Source of the DNA: Diphasiastrum complanatum
Lineage: Eukaryota; Streptophyta; Lycopodiopsida; Lycopodiales; Lycopodiaceae
Assembly (NCBI GenBank): GCA_029204225.1
Contig: CM055095.1
Span: forward strand, 17,741,561 to 17,805,560
Direction of reading: 5' to 3'
Length of the DNA stretch: 64,000 bases
Shown here: positions 21,020 to 31,700 of the stretch, piece after piece
Layout: each line of letters begins with the position of its first letter
How positions within the stretch are numbered: position 1 is the stretch's first letter
Program-made: the position numbers and the translations under genes
Notes under the pieces: model-generated
The model's input: only the letters and a program-made list of their open reading frames with translations
What the model was told of the DNA's origin: nothing
Databases searched by the model: none

Positions 21020-22330
21020 TGGGTGATTGAAGTCAAATTTGAATTATCTTGAACTACTTAATGAGCTCCTTAAATGTCCTAAACTTGAGGTTCCTCTAAT
21101 TCGATCGTCCAATGGAAAATCTTGAGTGACTTGGTCCAAAATTGACTTATCTATGATGATGGACATCAAATTTGAGTTATGTGATAGGGGTAAACCCCAT
21201 CAAGAAGGGGTCAAAGTCAATGAATCTTAATATACTAGATTCGAAACTAGTTGATTCTAATTCCTTGATCAGCCATGTCGAGTGATCAACACCAAAATCA
21301 CACGTTAGGCATCAAATTTGAGCTATTCCGAGTGATAGGCACCAAATTCAAGCTATGTGAATGTCTTGAAGTCACTATTTTATTGGTTTCATCACTCAAT
21401 GGACAATCTCGAGTGATAAGGCCAAAAATGAAACTATCTTGAAGGATAGATAGCAAATTTGAGCTATCTGATGTGATAGGGATCAAATGTCAACAATAAT
21501 TGGTGCAACAAAATATACTAGATTTCAAACTAGTTGAGTCTAATAACTTGATGAGCCATGTTGGGTGATAAGAAAAAAAAACTACACATTGGACATCAAA
21601 TTTTGGCTTTCCCAAATGATAGGCAACAAATTTAATCTATTTGGATGAAATGCTGATCACTCTATGAGGAGCCTCAGGTGAGAACTGCCAAAATGGGGCT
21701 TTTTACATTGATAGACATCAAATTTGAGCTATCTCATGTGATGCTGATCAATTATGAACACTCAATGCTCTATGTCAAGTGATAGCGACCAAAATAGAGT
21801 TGTTTCACATGTAAGTATCAAATTCAAGTTACTTGTAGTTCCCAAACTCGTGATTTGAGATTTTTGATGATTTTTTAAAAATGACAAATATGTATCAATT
21901 ATTGCTTATTTTTTTAAATAGTTAAAAGAAATCACACTTCTATTTTATAGTTTGCTTGCATGTGTTTCTTTTCTTGGTGAATTGGACAAGGTCATGTTTG
22001 TTCAAGCAAATTGACATTGGTGAGGTATCTGAATGTTTTAGTGATAAAGATATTTGTGCTTCTTGCTAAATTTGTGTGTACATCAATTTTAACTATATGT
22101 TTTGACAAGTGTATTTTGTCAATATCATTTAACATTCTTGTTAAAAAATTGCAAGTAAAATTTAATCGTTGATTAACGAATATAAGAAATTGTGTGCTCA
22201 TGAAATAGATCAAAGTCGATCCCCATCACTTGAGATAGTTCAAATTTGTCCAATACAAGATCTTGGTCCTTATCACTTGACATAGAAGATCAAGTGACTG
22301 AACTTGATCAATCTATGATTTGGAACAATC
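21020..22330. repeat. degenerate subterminal-type repeat array
   Basis: At least ten irregularly spaced copies of a motif like ATCAAATTTGAGCTATNT followed by GTGATAGG occur, for example near 21033, 21168, 21308, 21345, 21450, 21595, 21717, 21815 and 22240. CACTA elements typically carry such short-motif arrays between their genes and termini, where the end-binding protein attaches. No single unit length holds across the array. Confidence 0.55.
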
Positions 22331-22390
22331 AATTTTGATCCCTTGTAGATTGAAATTAGTCCTTGAGAGGCAAAAAATGCAAAAAATGCA

Positions 22391-22651
22391 ACACTACATT
22401 TTTACTTGAAATTTTGATAGTATCATTTAAGAGAAAATTGACTGTAGAAAATAGACGATAGTATCGGGTTTCGTAGTGAGAGAAAATTCTCGACACTGTT
22501 GTCAAACTCCGTGTATTTCTATAGACTGTGTAAAAACACTTGTAATTCTGCAAACTGTGTAAAACACAAGAGAATCCACAGAACTAGATAATTAGTTGGA
22601 TAAAGATTAAAAACCGATTAGTCGATTAGTAGAAAGGAGAATAATCCAACA
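22391..22651 (-). mobile_element. 3' LTR of a minus-strand copia element
   Basis: On the minus strand the purine tract AAGGAGGGG (22652-22660) is followed by TGTTGGATTATTCTCC, a good polypurine-tract/LTR junction. The LTR start resembles that at 60606. The far end is not determined and may have been cut by the CACTA element. It belongs with the RNase H remnant at 22779-23185. Confidence 0.6.
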
Positions 22652-22778
22652 CCCCTCCTTAATCTGAATCTATGGTTGCCTTGACCTTTAAACTTAGTTC
22701 TGCATAGAACTTTCTGTGTGCATCCAAGCTTAATGCTTTAGTAAAAATATCCGCTGTCATATATTGCATTCGACAGTA

Positions 22779-23185
22779 CTACAATCTAACCTCTTCATTG
22801 AGAACTTTGCTTCTGACATAGTGGTACTTCAGTTCAATGTCCTTACTCCTAGAATGAAATCTAGGGTTGGCTGATAAGGCAATGACACTTTGATTATCAC
22901 AAAATAATAATGTCGGAGCATATTGATTCAAACTAAAATCTGAATGTAAGTTTCTCAACCAAATTGCTTCCTTTGTAGCTTGTGAGATTGCGATATACTC
23001 TGATTCTGTAGAAGATAGAGCTATCGAAGATTGCTTGCGACTGTTCCAGGAGATTGGACCATTGTTGAGGAAGAATATAAATTTGGAAGTGGATTTACGA
23101 GTGTCTACATCTCCTACCCAACTTGCATCTGTAAAACCAATGAATAAATTGAGTTTATCGTTGTCGACTGCTGCATAAAAAATGC
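22779..23185 (-). pseudogene. copia RNase H remnant
   Basis: Minus-strand open frame with the copia RNase H signature: FIGFTDASWVGDVDTRKSTS, ISWNSRKQSSIALSSTESEY, then AISQATKEAIWL and FCDNQSVIALSANPRFHSRSKDIELKYHYVR. The catalytic Asp, Glu and Asp residues are present. The upstream side is cut at RSWGIFYAAV by dispersed repeat copy 2 (23186-23608), which has inserted into the gene. The reverse transcriptase that should precede it is not recovered on the other side of that insertion. Confidence 0.88.
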
Positions 23186-23608
23186 CCCAGGAACGTTGAC
23201 GCGGATGAGGACGTCGCAAATTCTCTCACTTCGCATTTTAGGGGAAGTGATTTTCTCTCACTTTGCAAATTCTGGGAACACTCCTCGTTCAAAATAGACG
23301 ACCTTCGAAAGTTTTCTCTCTCTTCGCATTTTTCGCAAAAAATCTACAGTGTTTGTAAAAATACAAAGGAGCCCTTAAAAGGCGAAGTGTCTTTAAAATA
23401 GTTTAACTCTTGAAAATAGATGAACCTTGGGAATTTTCTCTCTTTGCATTTTTTGGAAAAATGCGAGAAAACCGAATGTGTTTAAAATAGTTAAACTTTT
23501 GAACTGCACATAAGTTAACTTCTTCAAAATAATTAAAAGGAAGAAGCCGAAGGCAAGTGTCACATTTTTTGGGAAAGTGTGAAAAAATATGAACTGTTAG
23601 TGTATTTC
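23186..23608 (-). repeat. roughly 420-bp dispersed repeat, copy 2 (inverted)
   Basis: Reverse-complement partner of 4670-5090. Its left limit lies in the codons of a copia RNase H gene and its right limit abuts an inverted LTR fragment, so it sits between two unrelated repeats. Its own interior has a small extra block, AAATTCTCTCACTTCGCATT, relative to copy 1. Confidence 0.7.
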
Positions 23609-23614
23609 TACATA

Positions 23615-23695
23615 TCAATGGTCTTCTCACTATGAAGAGATGGAATACATAGCAAAAGTGACTTCCTTTGGTGAATTTCCAGCATGTAATAGTCT
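23615..23695 (-). repeat. inverted fragment of the 9.3-kb LTR family
   Basis: About 80 bp whose reverse complement matches 9375-9445 nearly exactly, sharing GTCACTTTTGCTATGTATTC. It is isolated here, without the rest of the LTR. Confidence 0.7.
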
Positions 23696-23899
23696 TGCAT
23701 AGCAAGGCTACCGCTAAAGGTTGCCACCGACGGGACCGAGTCTTGACACATGTGCCACTATGTGGCACATACATGACATACTGTACTCATGACAAGGATG
23801 TGTGTACACTATAAAAAATGGAAAGTACTGTACTAATATATTTTTGTCATTGTAGTAAACTTGAGTTTTCAATTGCAACATTTTAGCATGTACTTTCTC

Positions 23900-24990
23900 T
23901 TGAAAAAATGAAATCGAATTTCAATGTGTTTAGTCTTGGAATGAAATCTAGAAGCAAGTTGAACAGAACTGATGTTCAATAACTGATAGCTGGATGATTA
24001 TATTTGAAGTTCAGATTCTATATAAGAAGTCTCAACCAAATGGATTATTTAGTTGCTTGTGTTGCTGATACATATTCAGCTTCAATCAAGGACAATGCAA
24101 TGGACTTCTTCCTTCTATTCCAAGATTAGTGTAGAAGATAGATAGAAATTTTAATTAGAAGTTAACTTTTTGGAAATGTAATCTAAGTCTTCTCTTTGAT
24201 TTGCTTTAGAATAGATGGATAGTGAAGTGGCAGCATGACTAGAATAGCAAAGAACTTGGTTCTTTGTTGATTGAATGTATTTCATCATCAACTTGAGTGT
24301 TTTCCAATGTTGAAGTCCAGGTTTTGACATAAATTGAGATAGTGTGCTTACTGTATATGCCAAATCAAGTGGGATGCACACCATTGCGTACATCAATGAG
24401 CTGATAAGTGAGTGGTATGGATAGTTTTTCATGTTCAAAACTTAAGCAGGTGTCAAAGGACACATATCTTCGCTAAGTTTAAGTCTTTGATCCTTAGTGA
24501 ATCAATCAGCTTTGATTCATTGGAATTTCAAATTTCTCTAGAATGGATTGTAGATACTTTTGTTGGCTTAAAAGAGTTGTCTTCTTGGGTCTATTTCAAA
24601 GGATTTCAATGCCAAGCAAATAATGAATTGGTTTGAAATATGTCATGTCAATTTTTGTGGAAAGATTCAACTTGGTATTTTTGAGTAGTGAAGTACAATT
24701 GCTTAAAAGTAGATAGTCATCAACATAAACGACAATAATTCTATAATTTGGACCATCATATTTAATGTAAACATTTGAGCCATCAACATTCAAATAAAAG
24801 TCAAGTTGTAAAAGGTAATCATTGATTTGTCAAAATCAAGCTCTAGGTGCTTATTTGAGTCCATAGATAGCTTTATGAATAATATAGACTCAATCTTGAA
24901 GTACTTCAAAGCTAATATAATCATGAACAGAAGCATTAAATACAAATTCACCAATAAAGCTTTCTAGTGGTCAATCACCTTGCGAGCCTT
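23900..24990 (-). pseudogene. second copia RT and RNase H remnant
   Basis: On the minus strand, from high to low: an RT stretch around 24810-24910 with HKAIYGLK and APRA-FWQINDYLLQLDFYL; a palm segment at 24596-24793 with IIVVYVDDYLLLSN and YLLGIEIL; the RT/RNase H junction at 24151-24438 with LISSLMYAM, YTVSTLSQFMSKPGLQHWKTL; and the RNase H active-site area near 24030-24115, readable as IEAEYVSATQATK in a shifted frame. In-frame stops and frameshifts are frequent. It is a different element from the one at 22391-23185, which has its own RNase H. Confidence 0.85.
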
Positions 24991-26453
24991 CTCTTGATAC
25001 TCAAGATTTCTTCACTAAATTGAGGCACCAAACTAGATCAGAGGGTTGGAGAGGAGAGACAAAAGACTTGCAATTCAACTTGAAAGGCATGCAATTCAAC
25101 TTAAGTAGATGTGGTAGAGATGCGAGAGGGAAATCTCTGCAGATGAGAATGTAAAAATGAAAGAGATTTTAAGCCAAAAGTTTGATGGCAAGCCTGCTAG
25201 ATCATTGGCATGACAGAACTTCCTCAAAGATGGCAAACTAGACAAAGGGCAAAACAAACATGTTGAATTCCAAAGGCATCAATTGTGCTGCCTACACTCT
25301 CTCAAAGGAAGCTTTTGAGCTTTATTTAGAGTGGTTATGACCATTGTTGAGTTGTACCTATGTAGCAAAGCCATTGTGCCACGTAGGGGGAGAAAAAAAT
25401 GTAGCATGAAATGTCCCATGATCTCAACATAGTGGGGCCTTGGAGGGTGAAGCAAGCATGATTGTTAAATGAGCGGGCTCACAAGTGTCTTGGCAATCTG
25501 AATAGCAAAACATGAGATGAGCATATTCCTCACTATGACGAAGGGATGAGTCTATTTTGTACCACTACTACATTGACAATGGTGGTGCAACAACCATCTA
25601 GAGGAGATGGGATGTCTTTCCTCACCCTTAGATCTGTGGGACACCATGTGGTGCGAAATGTGCTCATTTGCGCCGGAGAGTGTAAGGAGGGCCTCATCCT
25701 CAAACAACGGTGTGAGATTAGAAGGCAACGTGTCTTTTGGACCTCTACACCCTCGTCTCTTATTGGCACATAGGAGATTACACTCGACACCGTGCATTAA
25801 TCCCCACGTGTTCCATGCACCATCCGCTCCTGCCCACTCTGCTGCCTGGTACCCGCATGCTTGGGACATTTCTGGTTTCGCAGATTTTGGCACCATAAGT
25901 TTTTTGGGCACCAGGAAATTTTGGGACCCCAAGGATTTCGGACCCACATAAAACGTGGAGTTTCAAACTATCCCATAAGCTTTTGAGAGAAGTAACCATT
26001 GCTGCTTATATAATGAAACAAGCACTTCACTCCCGAATGCGTGCGAGCGCGCAACCAGGTGGTGCTCGCAAGCCTGTCTCGCTCGCGCCCGGGAAAACTG
26101 TGGGGATGTAGGTGCAAAAATTCGGGACCCTCCTACATGCTCGGGAGAATTTGATACCCGCAAAACTTGGGACTGACATAACAATTTCGGGCAAGGTTTG
26201 GGCAGCCTGATGCCATGTGTTGCACATGCATGAGAGCGGGCGTTACTTCCCCATCGTGCTAGTAAGCTACTTTGCTTCTACACTTTTGGATGAGAGTGGG
26301 GCCGTGCTTGCAATCTGTGCCACAATAATAAATATCCTCCTCCCAAAACTTTGCTCCCACATGGATGAGATAGAGACACTCCCATATTGGATAACATCAA
26401 TTTCTTTTAGTCACCTTTCTTGGCTACTACTACCAAAATCAACTATTTCATTC
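24991..26453. other. intergenic, no gene supported
   Basis: 1.46 kb with no recognisable gene. Overlapping open frames on both strands at 25552-25951 (114-131 codons) show no protein motif and contain shared GGGAC-CC and TTTTGGG words, typical of chance openings in a GC-richer patch. No transposon ends were found. Confidence 0.4.
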
Positions 26454-26468
26454 CATCCTGACAATGAA

Positions 26469-26554
26469 ACCCAATGGGGTTGGCTCAGTTGGTTGGCTTG
26501 GCATCCAAAGTTTCTTTGGTCCCAGGTTCGAGCCTCCCCTTGGAAACCAAGAAG
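26469..26554 (+). mobile_element. tRNA-derived short retrosequence (SINE-like), copy 1
   Basis: The 86-bp insert is bounded by a perfect 15-bp direct repeat, CATCCTGACAATGAA, at 26454-26468 and 26555-26569. Inside are RNA polymerase III promoter-like boxes: TGGCTCAGTTGGTTGG (A box) and GGTTCGAGCC (B box), about 45 bp apart. The combination of tRNA-type boxes and a long target duplication indicates insertion through an RNA intermediate copied by a LINE. It is short for a plant SINE and lacks an A-rich tail, so it could be a truncated SINE or a tRNA retropseudogene. A second copy is at 50160-50240. Confidence 0.85.
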
Positions 26555-26694
26555 CATCCTGACAATGAATGAAGAAACAACGTTACAAAATTTCAGTAGC
26601 TATATATAGAGATACACATATGATGCATCATGCATGGATCAGCATTCAGCATATATGGCTGTGTCAGTTGAAGAAGTCAAAAAAGGAAGATCGT

Positions 26695-26698
<4 letters not shown>

Positions 26699-26773
<75 letters not shown>
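26699..26773. repeat. compound TG/AG microsatellite
   Basis: About 19 TG units (26699-26736) run directly into about 18 AG units (26737-26773). The cysteine-valine and arginine-glutamate open frames across it are artefacts of the repeat. Confidence 0.97.
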
Positions 26774-26775
<2 letters not shown>

Positions 26776-27775
26776 CTCGACGATCCATCCCTCTATGTAG
26801 TATGGTCTATTCATGTGCTGCTTTCGGGCAGAGATGATGATGATGGAGTGATTGTGGAGGGATCTCATGGATGATGGCGATGATTTTTTCCTTTCATTTG
26901 GATGATTGGAGATTGATGAATGCCGTTTTTTTGGACATAGTACCTATCTACTTTGCTGCGTGGGCCCCTGGGCCTGTGAGATACCGCCCATAACAGTATG
27001 CATCATGATGCATGAGCGAGACGCTAGCGATGGAGGGTCGCGTTGAGAGGGTGGGAATCCTTGACCTCTGGGCTTTTTTGTGGGCTTTGGTTACACTGCT
27101 GGTTGCAAAGATAAGCATGGCATGCATGTTCATATGAGGGTGAAAGATCTCTGTGGAGCCAAAACTATTTCCCACCTCCACCGAGTTTTCAGTTTTTGGA
27201 ATTGTTGTTGGGCTGCAGGCTGATTTTTGGCTGCACTAAGCCGTCTCGTGATGGTTCTGTATGCTTAAGCATGCATCAGTTACTGCTGAGATAGTGTGAG
27301 GAAAAAAAACCTCTTTAACTTTGGTCTTTGTTATGAAGAAAATCTTTGCGTTCATGGCTGAAACTATATCATAACTTTATGGCGCTTTTCGTTTGTCAAG
27401 GAGCAAGCTTGCAGCTTTGATGATCTTGTTATGAAACAATTGTTTGCTTTATGTCTGAAAAGATTATAACTTTATGAAGCTTTTTCATTTTCCAGGGAGC
27501 AAGCTCACAGCTTTGATCAATATGACTTAATTCATCTGACGATCTTTCAAAGATTGTCTTTTGATGGCACTTGCCGGTGATATTAGATAGATATTGTGGA
27601 TTTATTCAACTACTTGTTGAGCAAAAGGATACATAAAGACAGAGAGATGTTCATGCAGAATTTATAGATCAATCGTAGAGTGCAGAAGCGCCAATGCACA
27701 AAACAAAATTGCTATAATTTCAAAAGAAATTGTAGCAGCCTCTCTGCTGCAGATACCTTGGTGAAACAAGCAGCT
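26774..27775 (+). other. region upstream of the SAC3 start codon
   Basis: Presumed promoter and 5' untranslated region of the SAC3-family gene. No TATA box could be placed with confidence. A duplicated segment of about 65-90 bp lies at roughly 27333-27425 and 27432-27520, sharing ATAACTTTATG-GCTTTT and GGAGCAAGCT-CAGCTTTGAT. The second copy contains TTTTCCAGGGAGC, which looks like a splice acceptor, so a 5'-UTR intron is possible. The last in-frame upstream stop lies before 27680. Confidence 0.4.
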
Positions 27776-28781
27776 ATGGCTGGAAGAAACATGCGCTCCT
27801 CTTCAGCTTCAACGTCTTTTCCCTCTAACTTCTCATCTGCGGGGGGGAGAATTTTTGCATCCCAAAAGTGGGAAAATGAGATCCCATTGAAATTCCAGAG
27901 GGAGATCAGACAAGTAGCAGTAGAGCAGCCCATCATGCCAGATGGAAGAGATCCGGGCTACAGATCGAATGAACAGAGGCCAGATTTTCCTTGGAGAGGC
28001 ACAGAGCCCTTCCAAGGAAATGACGAGGCTTTAAGCAGTTACGCCAGAAGAGCTGATGGAGCTACAGGCTGGCAAAGTGGGGTTGGGCGTGGAAGGGGAG
28101 GAAGATGGAATGGAAATTTTGTTGCAGAAAGCGGTTATAGAGCTTCAGGAGAAAGGTTGGCAAGGGAACAGCACACTGGAAATAGAGCAGTAAGCGGAGC
28201 TTTGGTGGAGAAAAACAGAGGTGCTCCGGTAAGAATTGAAGATGGCTGGGGGAAAGAGTATTCTCCAAGAGGAAGAGATGGGCATAAAGCCTCAGGAAAT
28301 GCTTACATTCAACAAGTTGCATCATCACCGTCAGGTTATTCAAGCCCCATAAGTAGTGGGTTCAATAAATCTTACCAAAGAAGAACAGCAGATGAGCAAG
28401 TAATTACAAGGGGAGTTAGGAGCTGGAAAAAGGAAGAAAGAGGTGTTGCAGCATCACAGGAAACAAGAACTAGGATTGCTCATCAAAGCAAATGGCAGAA
28501 AGAGAAATTGCTAGATTCTCTGAATGAGTCGGAGACTGTTGGTCATGAACAGGTTGGGATGATTAGAACAGGTACAAACTGTGATCCAAGAGAACAGACA
28601 ACTGTACCTGCTGCCATTACAAGCTATGAAGAAGTTCCATGTAACACCTCTTCAAATTTTGCTACTGGAGATCATATACAGGTTTTACCTATGATTGTGT
28701 ACAGAAGATCAATGATCGAATCTAATTTTGAAGAAGCATCGTTACCCAGCATCATTGGCACTTGCCAAGACATGTGCCCAG
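27776..28781 (+). CDS. SAC3C: SAC3 exon 1
   Basis: Encodes residues 1-335 plus one base. Mostly disordered: many Ser, Gly, Arg and Glu, with the RGG-like tract GVGRGRGGRWNG near residue 100 suggestive of RNA contact. The exon ends inside the first conserved SAC3 motif, at CQDMCP, with donor CCAG/GTAAAT. Continuing past the donor reaches a stop within 15 codons, confirming the splice. Confidence 0.93.
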
Positions 28782-31700
28782 GTAAATTTGGTGTTGCTCA
28801 TGCCAAGTGGATGGTATGTTAGGTCACTCGTGTGAGGGTTTGGAATTGCTAATCAATCCATGTAGCGAAGTGAACATTTCTGATTCAGCAAAACAGAATT
28901 GATGCTATGAGCAAAATGTCCATGAGAGAGTAATGAGATTGAGAAGACATTCTAGGTCATTATTGCAAGGTAAATCAAAACATTATGCCAATGATGCCAA
29001 CTAAGACAGTAATTGATAAGTTTGAGAGATCAAGTGAAATCAAGTGGGCAAGATTGTAGTGCATAAGATTGTAGTGCTTGGTATTCTGCATAAGTGATTC
29101 AGCAAATAGTTCTTAGTTTTTTATGTTTGCAGCTGCTGAGCGTGAGATGCGGCAGCGATTGAGAGATTTGGCTGTGTTTGAACGTCTCAATGGAAATCAG
29201 GGCAAAACATCTCGTGAGCTAGCTGTGAAGAAGGTATAAGGCATCGGGACAATAGAGTTCACCCTCTAAGCATTTATCAATCATGTATAATTCAAGCTTG
29301 TGAAACTCACGTTCTTTTCCTATCTATGTTTCCTTGTGGCATTCCGTGTAATCAGCTCACTGAGAAATGTCACTCATTCTATTCACGAGTCTGTTACATC
29401 TAAGTGGACAAACACGTGTACAGACTTGACAGAGTGAGACCAGTGTTCCCTTGTCAAAGTGAAGTCAAATGTAAGTAGAACTGATCATTCAAGCTCACAA
29501 GCTTGGCAAATATTGGAACCTTACGTATTCAACCAACCTGCTAAGGGACTGGGATCTATGAACAGTTCAAGCTCTGTAGGATTCTGTAATTTTCTACTTT
29601 TTTATTCTTTGAGATAAAGAACTACCTTTATTCAATTGTTGGCTATCACCAGAGTTCATTTAGGAAAAGCTCTTGATTATTTATAGTTAACCTGAACCTT
29701 TCCAGAAAGTTTGCATAGTAAAATACTAGAAAAAATGGTTGAAAATATCACATTGTTCATGTCAATTGCAGTAAGTAAATGATTTAAGTCATAGAACTTG
29801 GAAAGGCTTTACCTCAAAAGTTAACTGCACTCTTTGTTTCGATGGCTGAACGCGATGCATACATGTGCATTGTGCATACTTGGTAGTCTAGCATTGGCTA
29901 GTTTAAGTTGTAGCTTCATGAGTTGAACGCAAAAGCAGTGCAATTCTCCCAATAAACCATCGAGATAACTAAGTATGTGCAACTATAACATTGTAAGAAC
30001 CTCCTCATGAACCAAAAATATATCAAATTTAAACTCAATTGGAGGCTATCTAGCCTTTTTGCAAAGAGTTAAAAGATTAGTAATAATAGTAGCTTATAAG
30101 CAATAAGTTGCTCTTTTGCTTAGCCTGAACAACAGAAAGTTGCCTTAATGTAAAGAGGGTTATTGGACATCTGTTTTAGAAATCCGATTTCAAAGTCGAT
30201 GTAATACTGTAAGGATTAACAAAACTTTTTTTATCTCACCGCTTCTTCTTTTCTGGAATCTTACCGCGTATAATTCATAAGTTTCTGTTGTTATGCTTTT
30301 GACCACCCGAGAGTGTCATGAGACTAGATATTCAAAATTATCTTGTTCTAAGAAAAGTCACTGCTTTTTTATGATTGTTATTGATATTTTATAAACAATA
30401 GTTAAAGTTTACAAGTTTATCTGAAATTCACATTTGAATATCTTAGTGATAGAATAAAAAGTTGTGTATAATCTGTTGATGGCTGTCAATCTTGAATTTC
30501 ACATTGCAATGATTGCATGAGGTTCCTAAAGCCGTTGACATCTATACCCTTTTGCAGTTTTGCAGAAATTTCAGCATCAAGGACTTGCAACAACAAGATG
30601 TACGACCATTTTCTGTGCTAAGCCAAACTATGAATAATCTGTTGAGATTTTTGGATGATTGTGACTACTCCTATGTAGCAGTCTACGACTTTCTTTTTGA
30701 TCGCACGAGAGCAATCCGCCAAGAGCTTGGGATGCAACGAATTATCCACAAGCATGCAGTTACTATTTATGAAAACCTGGTACGGTGAAATCCAATCTTC
30801 TTCAAAAATTACTACCTTCATCTCATGCCTTCACTTCCAATCGGATTCTTATTTAGGAATTATCTGACCGGTACTGGTTTTCTGGGTTGGCAATCTTTTT
30901 ATGATTCAGAAGGCTACATGAACAAGTGGTAGAAAGGTTTTCTACCACTTGTTCATGTAGCCTTATATTTGAGTCGTAACTTCCTATGCCTTTGCTAGTT
31001 GTGTATGTTAGAAGTTAGAAGTTAGAACTCTGACATTCCTTGGTTTCGAAATGGATTTGCATGGAGTTAGTCCTAACCTTGAGTAAAAGGATGATAAATT
31101 GCAAGTGAATGCTTGAACTCTGAATTTAATTGAGAGAGGAATTTCTTTTCCTTATAACTTTCCCTGTTTGTTACATGAAACACTCCTGAAATACATGTTG
31201 AATTCTTTAAGCAAGTGCCTTGCCATGTGCTTGACCACCTATGATTTAGACATACTTTCAATAGCTTTGAGAAGAAATACTTGTCTGGACAAGGACAGCT
31301 TGATTGGCCTACAGGCATTTTGAAAGATTGGGGTGCAAACGTTTCTATTTATTTCAAGCAAGAGAATCTGGATTCTTTCGAAACCCAGTTAGCAACTTAT
31401 GCCTGGGTACTGATGAGATATAAACAATGCTGTTGGGCTAAGATTTTTGGTTTATTGAATCTATATTATTGTTTTGATATAGGTCCTTTGATGTTTTTGG
31501 TTGCATGTTATTTTTTCTAAGCTTTACCTTATGACATCACCGACTTCTGAATCTAAATTTGTGAAATTTGATATTTATTGATTTCAATCAGAACTGGCAA
31601 ATTGTTACAGAGAGTTAACTAGTTCTTAGAGGAAATGTAAGTCAAGCTAATCAGGTTTCAAAACTTGGAAGTAACAAAGTACAAAAGGGATGGAACTCAT

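Larger units (their letters stand above)
16889..22330 (-). mobile_element. decayed En/Spm (CACTA) DNA transposon
   Basis: Defined by TNP2-type transposase pieces on the minus strand (17438-19300), an additional exon-like block (19427-19723), a repeat-rich coding block (19946-20431), and a long array of degenerate short motifs (21020-22330) resembling CACTA subterminal repeats. Termini and a 3-bp target duplication were not found, so the outer limits are approximate. It sits between two copia remnants. A second, mostly deleted member of the same family is at 54600-55480. Confidence 0.75.

Noticed and set aside
22391-22410. CACTACATTTTT as a CACTA transposon terminus
   Set aside because: It points the wrong way for the TNP2 element on its left and has no matching TAGTG partner or 3-bp duplication that I could find.
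25552-25951. Overlapping open frames of 114-131 codons on both strands
   Set aside because: No protein motif, no splice or promoter context, and simultaneous opening on both strands fits a GC-richer patch by chance.
26217-26609. Plus-strand 130-codon open frame
   Set aside because: It runs through the SINE-like insert and its target duplication, so it cannot be an ancestral gene; no domain is seen.
26569-26874. Cys-Val and Arg-Glu repeat 'proteins'
   Set aside because: They are translations of the TG/AG microsatellite.
28782-28823. SAC3 protein ending at the TAG shortly after exon 1
   Set aside because: Splicing at CCAG/GTAAAT restores the conserved CQDMCP-AAERE junction in frame, so the read-through stop lies in an intron.
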